Shown: one piece after another, positions 11,501 through 21,889 of the stretch | Layout of the letters: every line of letters starts with the position of its first letter | Position numbering within the stretch: the first letter of the stretch is position 1 | DNA from: Salvelinus alpinus | Taxonomy: Eukaryota > Chordata > Actinopteri > Salmoniformes > Salmonidae | Length of the DNA stretch: 64,000 bases | Reading direction: 5' to 3' | NCBI RefSeq assembly: GCF_045679555.1 | Contig: NC_092091.1 | Span: forward strand, 70,384,517 to 70,448,516 | Position numbers and translations under genes: made by a program | The notes under the pieces: model-generated | The model's database searches: none | The model's input: only the letters and a program-made list of their open reading frames with translations | What the model was told of the DNA's origin: nothing

Positions 11501-14500
11501 CCCTACTCTTCCTCCTTCTACACAACGTTCTGCCTTTGCCGTGTTCTGCGGGAGGAAGGACCACCGTGGTCATCTTGTAATCTTCTCCGAAGTTAGCATA
11601 ATCTGCAGCAATTTCAGTACCTACGGCTGCAGAACTTCGTCATGCAAGTTCCTGCACATTCTGTAGTGGCGCCCGCACCTCCTGCCCTCAATCCCACTCC
11701 TCCTTCTACTGATAAATGACTGTTGGTCAATCTTGCCACCTCCATCAACGTCACCACCCCCAACAACGTCACCACCAGGGCTGCGGACTTGGACTTTCAC
11801 CCTGACCCCTCATTTGTACGATATTTGCTTGATGGACTGAAAAGAATACAATTCTCTACTCCTTGCACTCCTCACTTCTGCTCCAACCTCCTCGCCAAGA
11901 AGGTGAAGCAGGGGTTTATGATTGGCCCCTTCTCATCCCCGCTATTCTCCACCTAACGAATCACTCCCCTCGGAATTGCCACCCGAATGTATTCAAGCAA
12001 GAAGCGTATCATCATCGATCTTTCCGCCCCCCATGAATCTTCAGTCAACAGCCTCATCCTGAGTCCTGACTTCACCTTGCAGTACGCCACGGTCAACCAT
12101 GCCATGACTCTCATTAAACTTTCTGGCAGTGGAACCTTGCTTGCCAAAGCCGACATAATATCTACCTTCAAGGTGGAGCCCCTCTATCCCAACACCTGGA
12201 ATCTCTTCGGTGTCTGCTGGGAGGGGCGGTATTATTTCTGTCCGCCTAACTTTTGAATGCAAGAGCAGCCCTCAAATATTCAACACCTTAGCCTGAAGCC
12301 CTGTGTTGGATCTTGCTAAATGTCAACATGTTTCCTTTTATGTTCTCTATCTCCTCGACAGTTTCCTCACTATTGGCACCACTTCATCCTCTCCCTCCCT
12401 GAGCCTTTCCACCCTTGTTTCCACCTTCATTCTCCTTGGCGTACCACTCTGAGTAGAAGACGGAAGGCCCCTCTACTCGCCTCAAATTCCCCAGCATCAT
12501 ACTGGACAAAGTCTTATTTCAGGTCTCCCTGCCTCTCAACAAACTTCAGTGCATTTCCTTCCTCCTGTCCAATTACTTGGAATCTCCCCACTGCACTAAA
12601 TGTCAGCTGCTTTTATTGCTGGGCCATCTAAATTATGCCATCAGGATCATCCCTTCCTGTCCCACTCACAGAGCTCAGGCCTTGGCACCTTCTCAGTCAT
12701 TGGAACAGCATCACCTTTTTCTATGATGACTGTCTCTTGTCCAGAAGACTTACGTAGTTCATTGATGCTGCCCCTTCCATTGGGTACAGGAATTTCTATA
12801 GTGGTTGCTTCCTCTCCTGCAGCCCCCTCCTACGCCCTGTTCGAGTTGTAGCCAATTGCCGTAGCTGCTTCTCATCCATTCCGACAACCTTCCATGGTAC
12901 ACATCATTAACAAGGGCCGTTCTGACTACCTCCCTATCATGAGTTTCCCAAGACGTCTAATTTGGCTATCCGTCACCCATCAGTTCCTTCTCAGGTGCAC
13001 ATGTACCCGACCAATGTAACTAAATCACTGATTCTCTGTCCCGCCTCCAATTTCAGTTTTTCAGGTGCTTGGCCCTGTATGCAGAACCCCTACCAACCCC
13101 AGTCCCTCCAACCTTCCCGTAAAACATCCACTCATTTGCCTCATCTCTCAGCCATGCCATCCTATCAGCTGTTGCACAAAGTACACTGTCCTCTTACTGG
13201 ACAGCCAGGAGATTCTTCCAGCGTTTCCATACAATATATTACCTTCCTTTTCCCTCCAACAACTTGGTCACCATGTCTTCCTTCATCACCCATGCCAGCT
13301 CATCCCTCTCCATGCGGACATCATCCATCCGGATATACTTGGCCGGGATCAACTTCTTTCTCAAGTTGCTTACTGGGTCTTCATGTTCCTCCTCTCACCT
13401 GCAAGTCTCCCTTCTCAAGGGCCTCCAACGCACCAAAGTCCACCAACCCCCTCGCCACCAGCCCATCACCTTCGATATCCTGTCTGCCTGCATCCAGACG
13501 CTGTGGCCTGGTTACATCTCCATCACAGTTTCTTCCACACTAGAATCAATGTTTCCTTTGTCATTTTTGGGATTCCTGCAATGTTCAGAGTTTACATCTG
13601 TTATCTACAACCCTTCTTGTCATCTCAGCGTGTCAAATGTCACCATCATCGAAAGATTCCCCCATCAAACACAGAGAAACCAATCAGTTTGGCAGAACCA
13701 CACCAATCTATCTGTTCCGACTACCATCAGCCCTTACGAATCACTCACCTACTTCCTGCAGCTCAGACAATCTCAACATGCCTTTCCATCCGATCCACTA
13801 TTTATCTCAGATTCTGATCCCATCGCCAATTGTTACATTCCCATCTGAGACAAATACTATCCCTGTCCGGCTATCCTGCTGATCAATTCTCCAGACACTC
13901 CTTCCGCATCGGAGCCACTTCCATGGCATCTAAGACAACACTGTACAGCTCCTCTCAAGCCTATCATTCCTACATCTGTTCTGACAACAACAATAAAAGA
14001 CAACCCACAACATGCTCACTCATCTCTCAGAACCTGCATTAACTCTGGCACAGTCCTCCAGTTTATGCCTCATTTCATGGACACCGTCAATCTCATGCAC
14101 CGTATCGTACCCAACCAGCCAAAAGACAAATGGCTCCCCAGCTGAGCCTGGTTCCTCAAGGTTTTCTTCCTTCTTTCCCTTGCCACTGTCGCTTCTGCTT
14201 GCTCTCCTGGGGTCTGTTGGCTCACTCACAGGCATCTTGTCCATATGCCTGTACTACCTCAGCTATATCGCCAACCATTCAGCAACTGCAGTCCACAACA
14301 GCTCACTTTTTATCCAGGATCGGACTAACTTTGATTTTTCTTTTTGGAGATTTCCTTCACCACAGCAGCCTAACTACCATGACCTGACGGTGATGTCTAC
14401 CTGAGACTCCAAGCCAAACCCTACAGAATCAAACCCTCCGGATCCTTCACCTGCAGCCCTTAGCTTCCTCCAGTCCATTCTCATTTCCCAACTGAATCCT

Positions 14501-17109
14501 CATTCTCACATCCATTTCCTAAAATATTCTAAACCCATTTTCATGTCTGGTACTTAAACTCGTGAAATGGAAGTTTTACAGTGTCTGATTTGCTGGCATT
14601 AGATTAGCACAACTAACACCGAAGATAAGGCAGAATGTCCGAAATTATCGGGATGCCGTAGAGCGCCCAGGAGCCAGTTAACAAATATAAATCCCAGGAA
14701 AGTGGGCTGCGATGTAATGCCCCCCAGGCAATATCAGAAATTCTCATCGGGAGCCCACAGACAGAAATTGCTTGTAGTGTCTATCCGCCCTAAAAAAGTT
14801 AACTATCCCATTAACCCATCTTGAAGAATGCCGGTATTGGAGGTCCAGGGATGATTGAGTTCCTGAAGAAAGCGATGGCCTCGTTGACCTACAGCTCCCT
14901 CTGTATGCCGGAAGACATCACTGAACGTGGTCTGTCATCAATCCCCAACTTCTTCTACAGGGATGATGGACTCAGGCTGTGGGACATCATCCACAGGTAA
15001 TGTTTGTATAGGCCTATAGATGTTTAGGCTGCAAAAAAGGCCAGATCTGTGCAAAGAAATGTTGTAAACCTCATTTGGCAGCATGATTGGATTTGAACAT
15101 TATATATTCATGCAACTACATTTTTGCATTATTCTGTTTATTAAACTCCAGTCTACTCCTCCCCCCCAAATTATATCATGCTGCTGGATTATTGTGAGTT
15201 TTATGGACAAACCATTTCTGCATGGACCTTTCTTTTTGCACAGGGCCATTGTCATGCTGAAACAGGAAAGGGCCTTCCCCAAGCTGTTGTCACAAAGTTG
15301 GAAGCACAGAATCGTAGAATGTCATTGTATGCTGTAGCATTAAGATTTCCCTTCACTGGAACTAAGGGGTCTAGCCCGAACAATGAAATTATCCCAGGCC
15401 ATTATTCCTCATCCACCAAACTTTACAGTTTGCACTATACATTGGGGCAGGTAGTGTTCTCCTTGCATCTGCCAAACCCAGATTCGTCCAACTGACTGCC
15501 AGATGGTGAAGCGTGATTATTCACTCCAGAGAACGTGTTTCCACTGCTCCAGAGTCCAATGCTTTACACCACTCCAAGCGACGCTTGGAATTGTGCATGG
15601 TGATCTTAGGCTTGTGAGTGTGTGGCTGCATGGCCATGGAAACCAATTTCATGAAGCTCCCGACGAACAGTTCTTCTGCTGACGTTGCTTCCAGAGGCAG
15701 TTTAGAACTCGGTAGTGAGTGTTGCAACCAGCACTATGCGGTCCCATTCTGTGAGCTTATGTTGCCTATCACTTCGTGGCTAAGCCGATGTTGCTCCTAG
15801 ATGTTTCCACTTCACAATAACAGCACTTACAGTTGACCGGGGCAGCTCTAGCAGTGCCGAAATTTGACCAACTGACTTGTTGGAAAGGTGGCATCCTATG
15901 ACGGTGCCAATTTGAAAGTCAGTGAGCTCTTCAGTAAGGCTATTCTACTGCTATGGAGATTGTGTTGCTGTGTGCCCGATTGTATACACCTGTCAGCAAC
16001 GGGTGTCGCTGAAACAGCCGAATCCACTAATTTGAAGGGTGTCCACATACTTCTGTGTGTATATGTAGTGTATCTGTGCTCCTTTGCTATGTTGTCATAG
16101 TGTTTGTCTAATGCCTGATGTTGTGTATAGGTTTGTTAAGAAAGTGATTTGTTACTACTACACCTGTGACTCAGACGTCCAGAATGACTCTGAACTGCAG
16201 AACTGGATCAAGGATATCTTCTTCTATGGGTTCCTGTCCGAAACCAGCACAGGTTACACTTTTCTCATTTAACACAAAATGCAACCTATTCCCTATTTAA
16301 TGCACTACTTTTGACCAGTGCACTGATCATCTTGGCATACTGTATCTTCTCTGTGCAGGAATCCCTCAGTCTTTCAGTTTGGTGACAGAGCTGGTCAAGT
16401 TTATCACCATGGTGATCTTTACAGTGTCTGTCCAACATGCTGCAGTCAACAGTGGACAGGTAATGAACTTTGAAACATGTCAAAAACCTGTGTGCATTAT
16501 CCTCCGCTGTTATTCAAAATGTGATGTTAGTATTAGTGTTTCTGGTGTATTATATTGGAAAAGCTAAGTGGTTTGATATATTTCGCCATTGTCATTCCAG
16601 TTTGATTTTGGCGGCTGGATGCCCAACTCCCCCATCGCTCTGCAACGTCCACCTCCCACCACTAAGGGGCAGTGTACTGAGAGCACCATGCTGAAGACCT
16701 TCCCTGACATCAATACCACCGCCCATGGTATGGTCACAGCGTACCTTCTGAGCAAGCAGCCCACTGACTTTGTGAGTATATGAGAGAAACTGAATTGAGT
16801 AAATCCTATGACGCTGAAACATTTCATGACAATCCCAATCAAATCGTTTCCTTAGTAGTCATAATTAGTATATCAGTGGTTCATGAAACAACAGTTTCCA
16901 TGTTATTTCATCAACTCTTGCCTACTTAGGTCGCTCTTGGAAATGGCTATCAGGATCTCTTCAGCGAGAAGGCCCCTCTGCAACTGATTCACAAATTTCA
17001 AGATGAGCTGAAGAAATACAACGTTGAAATCCAACACAGGAATGTCCCTTTGCCCTTGCCGTACACCTACCTGAGTCCCAACAATGTGGAGAACAGTGTG
17101 GCCCTGTAA
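2503..17109 (+). CDS. Lipoxygenase (PLAT/LOX), ALOXE3/12R-LOX-like, copy A, 14 coding exons
   Basis: Exons: 2503-2640, 2865-3075, 3891-3972, 4427-4549, 6685-6788, 6878-7047, 7195-7338, 7791-7994, 8252-8338, 14827-14996, 16131-16252, 16359-16459, 16601-16771, 16930-17109. They join in frame to 668 residues with GT/AG borders, close to the usual 660-680 for animal LOX and the 14 coding exons of vertebrate ALOX genes. Residues 1 to about 114 form the PLAT domain, which binds membranes and calcium in the family; the rest is the catalytic domain, which dioxygenates polyunsaturated fatty acids. Predicted iron ligands are His365 and His370 (FHLLRTH), His545 and Asn549 (QHAAVN) and the C-terminal carboxylate. 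The last residue is Leu (NSVAL) rather than the usual Ile. Ala408 (NTLAR) occupies the Coffa stereocontrol site, which in the family predicts S-oxygenation. [11 protein letters not shown] and QHAAVNSGQ resemble ALOXE3/12R-LOX most, so hydroperoxide isomerase activity is an alternative. A second in-frame ATG follows at 2506. Confidence 0.93.
3186..3700 (-). repeat. LINE 3' tail with three 109-bp tandem repeats (intron 2)
   Basis: TTTTATTTGTCACGTGCCGA and the following 'accggtgtagacctta' stretch match the 3' region of the LINE family seen elsewhere in this window (19855 onward). The last part is a tandem array. The motif TTGAGGTACT recurs at 3411, 3520 and 3629, giving a period of 109 bp. No coding part is present. 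Confidence 0.75.
4080..4215 (+). repeat. tRNA-derived SINE remnant (intron 3)
   Basis: GGCTTAGCCATTAAGAGCGC resembles an A-box-like tRNA head, followed by the segment 'gagcaaggcacttaaccc' and 'ctctggataagtgtctgct' that recurs in fish SINEs. It is degraded and is not a functional tRNA gene. Confidence 0.6.
4878..6250 (+). mobile_element. Tc1-like DNA transposon with dead transposase (intron 4)
   Basis: The ends are TA-flanked inverted repeats: CACTCAACAAAAACATAAAC at the left and its counterpart ending TTTTTGTTCAATG at 6250. The length is 1373 bp. The transposase reading frame runs on the + strand. An N-terminal helix-turn-helix part lies at about 5200-5466 (motif [14 protein letters not shown]). 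Then come a TAG stop at 5464-5466, a [14 protein letters not shown] stretch near 5640-5680, a further stop at about 5731-5733, and the C-terminal [12 protein letters not shown] part near 5878-5915. Stops and frameshifts break it, and the region that should hold the middle catalytic Asp is altered. It is inactive but may be mobilisable through its terminal repeats. Confidence 0.9.
6318..6460. repeat. Dispersed repeat / tRNA-like SINE scrap (intron 4)
   Basis: CATTTAGCAGACACTTTTAG is the fish 'tttagcagacgctctta' repeat that also appears near 27790 and 63820. It is followed by GCAGGAATCAAACCCACTAT, which looks like an inverted tRNA B box. It is a short, degraded remnant. Confidence 0.45.
7568..7717. 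repeat. Long hairpin, 60-bp inverted arms (intron 7)
   Basis: Arm 7568-7627 and arm 7658-7717 are reverse complements with only a few mismatches, separated by a 30-bp loop. Both arms begin or end with AAGTAA/TTACTT. There is no coding capacity. A foldback MITE is the simplest reading. When transcribed in the pre-mRNA it would form a stable stem. Confidence 0.75.
8890..9520 (-). mobile_element. Penelope-like element 3' fragment (intron 9)
   Basis: Read on the minus strand, 9500 down to 9359 translates without a stop into a peptide with [12 protein letters not shown] followed by [10 protein letters not shown] and then a stop codon. This matches the C-terminal part of the GIY-YIG endonuclease of Penelope-like elements. 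Downstream on the same strand comes a 'ccgaaacgttgg' segment (8950-8990), typical of their 3' non-coding region. The reverse transcriptase part is missing, so this is a 5'-truncated insertion. Confidence 0.65.
9640..9800. repeat. Short direct repeat pair (intron 9)
   Basis: GAGAGTCTCCCCTTTCCAT occurs twice, near 9660 and 9774. Each copy is preceded by AACACCATCGTG, about 116 bp apart. I cannot assign it to a known element. Confidence 0.6.
10530..14560 (+). mobile_element. Decayed DIRS/Ngaro-type retrotransposon (intron 9)
   Basis: This is a C/T-rich, strongly strand-asymmetric 4-kb block with broken + strand frames in the order expected for DIRS-order elements. A gag-like part lies at 11138-11450 ([15 protein letters not shown], then a CDLCGCPSH zinc-binding-like motif). 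A reverse transcriptase part lies at 11723-12256 ([12 protein letters not shown], then [11 protein letters not shown]). An RT/RNase H-like remainder runs to about 12960. A tyrosine recombinase lies at about 13264-14000, with RHSFRIGA carrying the His-x-x-Arg signature and a later Ala-Tyr-His-Ser-Tyr segment that may hold the nucleophile. Many stops and frameshifts make it inactive. Terminal repeats were not identified, so the limits are approximate. Confidence 0.75.
14561..14826. other. Intron 9 remainder before exon 10
   Basis: This is about 265 bp without coding signal. It may be the 3' non-coding end of the DIRS-like element or a separate repeat. The exon 10 acceptor (CATCTTGAAG) at its end has only a modest pyrimidine tract. 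Confidence 0.4.
15205..16070 (-). mobile_element. Tc1-like transposon fragment, minus strand (intron 10)
   Basis: The right end, TGTCCACATACTTCTGTGTG to GTAGTG, is followed by TA, the terminal repeat of a second Tc1 family. On the minus strand it encodes parts of a transposase, for example a fragment at 15521-15727 containing [16 protein letters not shown]. The C-terminal part and the other terminal repeat are missing, so it cannot move by itself. A poly-C run just to the left (15161-15167) is where copies A and B differ. Confidence 0.75.
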
Positions 17110-17731
17110 TGAGTCAGGGCTGTGTTTATTAGGCCCCAAATGGAAGGAAACACACTGATACAGGGAGACTACCTTGTTTTCCGTTGAAACATGTTTTAAA
17201 GCATTTATCTTATGGTACGACCTAGGAAGTTTACTCAATTGAGGTTCAGCCCACTTTTTCTTATTTTTAATAGCACCATAGCCACATAACCAGAGCTGGC
17301 CATGCAGTCAAGATGAGAAGTTAAATGTTTCTACTTCTGTTTTGTATGCCACTAGATGATCCCTTTTATCTAAGTATTTTAGTTGGGTTCTTGTATAACT
17401 GAAATGTTTGTGCCTTGGCTCCCTTCCTGTTAACGGTTAATTGCAAAACCTAATCTTGCATGCAAAACAGAAAGCTACTGTAGCTGCTCCCCGTGGCCTT
17501 CCATTTTCCAGCTAACCAGCAGGAGGTGGGGTGTATGGTTTCCATAGAGACAGGTGACCTTAAGGAGAACTTCTTTCAGCTACCTGCCTCCCTCTAAAGG
17601 GGAGTGTTGAGAGTAAACTACCAAATGGACAACACCTACAGACGTGACTTCCCATAGTGCCTTGCTGCTGAGAGCAAGCTGCAAGTGACGTTCCTGATTT
17701 ATTAGCAGTGTAGCTTAAATTGAACCCACTC

Positions 17732-17827
17732 AATAAATGTGTGGTAGCCAGAAGAATACTACTGTCCATACAGAGAGAGATTATAACTTTAACTTTGCTT
17801 TGTAACTTTTTGATTCCATGGAATAAA
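17732..17827 (+). terminator. Poly(A) signals of LOX copy A
   Basis: AATAAA occurs at 17732-17737 and again at 17822-17827, 620-720 bp after the TAA stop. This would give a 3' UTR of about 0.65-0.75 kb. Which signal is used cannot be told from sequence. Confidence 0.6.
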
Positions 17828-18180
17828 GTCTTAGTTAATCTTCATCCTTGTCTCTTTCAGTGTTCATTGTCCATGTGGCCCAAGCCGCTGTTCTGTTCAA
17901 CTGGTTGACTCTTACATACCGGAGCCTTATACTGAGTAGCAAACAAGGATAGAATGGTAAAGATGGTGAAACGTGTATATATCCACCAGACTGTAGTGGT
18001 TAATACCTTTCAGTAGTCAGTCAATCTTCATGTTACACTGATTCAGCTATGGAGATGACCTGTAATGTGATTGATTATCCTCCCATGAACTGGGTTATGG
18101 CTTAGGATATTGAATAGGGGACAATTCTTTAACCAACCTTTACTAGGCGATACTTAATTCTCGACTTGGAAGGCACCAGT

Positions 18181-18280
18181 NNNNNNNNNNNNNNNNNNNN
18201 NNNNNNNNNNNNNNNNNNNNNNNNNNNNNNNNNNNNNNNNNNNNNNNNNNNNNNNNNNNNNNNNNNNNNNNNNNNNNNNN
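18181..18280. other. Assembly gap (100 N)
   Basis: Exactly 100 N, the conventional placeholder for a gap of unknown size. It sits at the precise point where copy A stops matching copy B and inside the expected 5' part of an LTR element, so both the duplication edge and that element's 5' LTR are hidden. Confidence 0.99.
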
Positions 18281-18780
18281 GTCAGGAGCAGCCAGAGCCG
18301 CCCGCCAGTCAGGAGCAGCCAGAGCCGCCCGCCAGTCAGGAGCAGCCAAAGCCGTCAGTCAGCCAGGAGCAGCCAGAGCCGCCCGCCAGTCAGGCGCAGC
18401 CAGAGCCGCCCGCCAGTCAGGAGCAGCCAGAGCCGCCCGCCAGTCAGGAGCAGCCAGAGCCGCCCGCCAGTCAGGAGCAGCCAGAGCCGCCCGCCAGTCA
18501 GGAGCAGCCAGAGCCGCCCGCCAGTCAGGAGCAGCCAGAGCCGCCCGCCAGTCAGGAGCAGCCAAAGCCGTCAGTCAGCCAGGATCTGCAAGAGCCGTCA
18601 GTCAGCCAGGATCTGCAAGAGCCGTCAGTCAGCCAGGATCTGCCAGAGCCGTCAGTCAGCCAGGATCTGCCAGAGCCGTCAGTCAGCCAGGATCTGCCAG
18701 AGCCGTCAGTCAGCCAGGATCTGCCAGAGCCGTCAGTCAGCCAGGAGCTGCCAGAGCCGCCAGTCAGGAGCTGCCAGAGC
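18281..18780 (+). repeat. 27-bp coding minisatellite within LTR element
   Basis: Tandem 27-bp units read SQEQPEPPA and, further on, SQDLPEPSV in the + frame. They are followed to about 19000 by shorter 18-bp units centred on GGAGCCGC. Repeats of this kind collapse or expand in assemblies, which probably explains the adjoining gap. Confidence 0.9.
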
Positions 18781-19699
18781 CGCCCGCCAGTCATGAGCCG
18801 CCCGCCAGTCCGGAGCCGCCCTCCAGTCCGGAGCCGCCCTCCAGTCCGGAGCCGCACTCCAGTCCGGAGCCGCCCCTCAGTCCGGAGCCGCCACCTCAGT
18901 CTGGAGCCGCTACCTCAGTCCGGAGCCGCTACCTCAGTCCGGAGCCGCTACCTCAGTCCGGAGCCGCTACCTCAGTCCGGAGCCGCTACCTCAGTCCGGA
19001 GCTGCCCCTCAGTCCGGAGCTGCCCCTTCGTCCAGTGGCGCCCTCTAGGATGGTCTTCAGTCCGGGACTCGATGCAGGGGTCGCCACTCCAGAGGCGCCA
19101 CCAAAGTGTGTATTGACTATGGTGGAGTGGGGTCCACGTCCCGCACCTGAGCCGCCGCCGTAAGAAGGCCCACCTGGACCCTCCCCTTCTGTGTCAGGTT
19201 TTGCGGCCGGAGTCCGCACCTTTGTGTGTGTGGGGGGGGGGGGGGGGGGTACTGTCACGCCCTGGCCTTAGTTATCTTTGTTTTCTTTATTATTTTAGTT
19301 AGGTCAGGGTGTGACATGGGGGATGTTTGTGTGTTTTTTGTCTAGTCTAGGGTGTGTGTATTGTCTAGGGGGTTTTGTAGAGTTCATGGGGTTGTGTTCA
19401 GTGTAGGTGTTTATGTAAGTCTATGGTTGCCTGGATTGGTTCTCAGAGACAGCTGTCTATCGTTGTCTCTGATTGAGAGCCATATTTAGGCAGCCATAGG
19501 CATTAGGTAGGTTGTGGGTAATTGTCTATGTCTTGACGTTAGTTGCTTGTGTCTGCACTTTCGTTTTGTAGCTTCACGGTCGTTTGTTGTTTTGTCTAGT
19601 TTGTATTAGTGTTCGTGTTCGTTTCTTCTATTAAAAAGAAGATGTATTTATATCACGCTGCGCCTTGGTCCTCTCTTTCACCTAACGACGATCGTGACA
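18281..19699 (+). mobile_element. Non-autonomous LTR retrotransposon, 3' part (+ strand)
   Basis: The internal region encodes proline-rich repeats, followed by a G-rich run at 19230-19249 acting as polypurine tract and a 447-bp 3' LTR at 19253-19699 that starts TGTCACGCCC and ends GTGACA. It is the same family as the complete element at 23501-26339, in the opposite orientation. The 5' LTR and gag start fall in the N gap. No protease or reverse transcriptase is visible. Confidence 0.85.
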
Positions 19700-19783
19700 G
19701 ACAGAGCAGGAATATAAAAATCAGACAGAGCAGGAATATAAAAATCAGACAGAGCAGGAATATAAAAATCAGACAGAGCAGGG
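19700..19783. repeat. 24-bp tandem repeat, about 3.5 copies
   Basis: The unit GACAGAGCAGGAATATAAAA plus ATCA is repeated directly after the 3' LTR. The first bases, GACA, overlap the LTR end motif, so the array starts at the LTR junction. Confidence 0.85.
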
Positions 19784-19854
19784 CAACGCTGTCTCCCATC
19801 TGCAAGACTAAACACTGTTGTTAAATTAGCCCTTGTAAGTGGGAGATATTATCA

Positions 19855-21885
19855 AATCACATTTGAAAGGCTAGTCACATGCGCCAAATAAGAGTGGTGT
19901 GGACCTTACAGTGAAATGCTTACTTACAAGACCTTAACCAACAATGCAGTTTTAAGAAAAAGAAGTATTAAGTAAAAAAAGTATTAAAGAGCAGCAGTAA
20001 AATAACAATAGCGAGGCTATATACAGGGGGTACCGGTTATTCGAGGTAATTGAGGTAATTATGTACAATTAGGTAAAGGGACTATGCATACATAATAAAC
20101 AGAGTAGTAGCAGCATAAAAGGGGGGGAAATGCAAATAGTCCGGTTGGCCATTTGATTAGCTGTTCAGGACTCTTATGGCTTGGGGGTAAAAGACCTAGA
20201 CTTCGCGCTCCGGTACCGCTTGCCGTGCAGTAGCAAAGAGAACAGTCTATGACTAGGGTGGCTGGAGTCTTTGACATTTTTTAGGGCCTTTCTCTGATAC
20301 CGACATCCACCCTATAGGCTGTCTCATCGTTGTCGGTGAGCAGGCCTACCACTGTTGTGTCATCGGCAAACTTAATTATGGTGTTGGAGTCGTGCCTGGC
20401 CATGCAGTCATGAGTGAACAGGGAGTACAGGAGGGGACTGAGCACGCACCCATTACATGGGGGGGGGGGGGGTCCGCAAGGAAGTCCAGGATCCAGTTGC
20501 AGAGGGAGGTGTTTAGTCCCAGGGTCCTTAGCTTAGTGATGAGCTTTGAGAGCACTATGGTGTTGAACGCTGAGCTGTAGTCAATGAATAGCATTCTCAC
20601 ATAGGTGTTCCTTTTGTCCAGGTGGGAAAGAGCAGTGTAGAGTGCAATAGAGATTGCATCATCTATTGGGGCAGTATACAAATTGGAGTGTGTCTAGGGT
20701 TTCTGGGATAATGGTGTTGATGTGAGCCATGACCAGCCTTTCAAAGCACTTCATGGTTACAGACGTTAGTGCTACGGATCGGTAGTCATTTAGGCAGGTT
20801 ACCTTAGTGTTCTTGGGCACAGGGACTACGGCGGTCTGCTTGAAACATGTTGGTATTACAGACTCAGTCAGGGACAGGTTGAAGATGTCAGTGAAGACAC
20901 TTGCCAGCTGGTCAGCGCATGCTCGGAGAATGCGTCCTGGTAATCCATCTGGCCCTGCCGCCTTGTGAATGTTGACCTGTTTAAAGGTCTTACTCACATC
21001 GGCTACGGAGAGCGTGCCTGTGATGCTTCGTCACAGGGCATAGTTGTCACAACTTCTGCCAAAGTCGATGCCTCTCCTTGTTCGGGCGGTGTTCGGCGGT
21101 CGACGACTTCTAGCCATCGCCAATCCATTTTCCATTTGTTTTGTCTCGTTTTCCCACACACCTGGTTTTAATCTCCCAATTACTGGTCATGTATTTAACC
21201 CTCTGTTTCCCCCATGTCTTTGTGTGTGATTGTTTTTAGTTCATGTCGGTACGTTTCCGGTTGGTTTTGTCCGGGTGCTGTTTTCACCCGTGTTTTGTGG
21301 CAACCATTAATGTTCGCACATTGGTACTGTTACTGGTGCTATTTTCTTGAGTAAAGTGCATTGTTCACTCATCTCTGCTCTCCTGCGCCTGACTTCATGC
21401 ACCAGTTACACCCACCGCCTGACAATAGTGGGATTTCTTATAAGCTCCCGCTCATTGAAAGCGGCAGCTCTACCCGTTAGCTCAGTGCGGATGTTTCCTG
21501 TAATCCATGGCTTCTGGTTGGGATATGTACGTACAGTCACTGTGGGGGACAATGTCATCGATGCACTTATTGATGAAGCCAGTGACTGATGTGGTGTACT
21601 CCTCAATGCCATCTGATGAATTTCGGAACAAATTCCAGGCTGTGCTAGCAAAACAGTACTCTAGCTTAGCATCGGCTTCATCTGACCACTTTTTTATTGA
21701 CCAAATCACTGGTGCTTCGTGCTTTAGTTTTTGCTTGTAAGCATAATCAGGAGGATATAATTATGTTCAGATTTGCCAAATGGAGGGTGAGGGAGAGCTT
21801 TGTAAGCTTCTGTGTATGTGGAGTAAAGGTGGTCTAGAGTTTATTTCCCTCTGGTTGCACATTTAACATGCTGGTAGAAATTAGG
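19855..21885 (-). mobile_element. Decayed LINE on minus strand, interrupted by a solo LTR
   Basis: Read on the minus strand, it contains the linker (NQKPWI motif, 21406-21651), RT fragments ([20 protein letters not shown] at about 20950-20870; [14 protein letters not shown] at about 20590) and the 3' tail at 19855-20280. It is the same family as the LINE at 60334-63233. Frames are broken and a G run at 20460-20472 shifts the frame in the RT. A solo LTR (21045-21424) is nested inside. The 5' limit is approximate. Confidence 0.8.
21045..21424. mobile_element. Solo LTR with 5-bp target site duplication
   Basis: This 380-bp unit begins TGTCACAACTTCTGCC and ends CCGCCTGACA. It is flanked on both sides by ATAGT (21040-21044 and 21425-21429). 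TG...CA ends and a 5-bp duplication are diagnostic of LTR retrotransposons. The internal region was lost, presumably by LTR-LTR recombination. Confidence 0.85.
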
Positions 21886-21889
21886 TAAA

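Larger units (their letters stand above)
1..18180 (+). repeat. Segmental duplication, copy A (at least 18.18 kb)
   Basis: This block reappears at 28170-46351 with a constant offset of 28169. The offset becomes 28170 after a poly-C run (7 C at 15161-15167 against 8 C at 43330-43337) and 28171 after an A run (AAA near 17596 against AAAA near 45766). I found no substitutions where I compared the copies, and the open frames I compared translate identically, including those inside intronic transposons. The left edge lies outside the window and the right edge is the N gap, so the true length is unknown. It contains one complete LOX gene with promoter and 3' end. Confidence 0.95.

Noticed and set aside
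13065..13817. 250-codon + strand frame in intron 9 and several overlapping ones (also in copy B)
   Set aside because: Pro/Ser/His-rich translations of the C/T-rich DIRS-like element in the wrong frame. The recombinase signature lies in the other frames.
18281..18780. Regular 27-bp repeats considered as a CRISPR array
   Set aside because: Units abut without unique spacers, encode SQEQPEPPA repeats in frame and belong to an LTR element; the host is a vertebrate.
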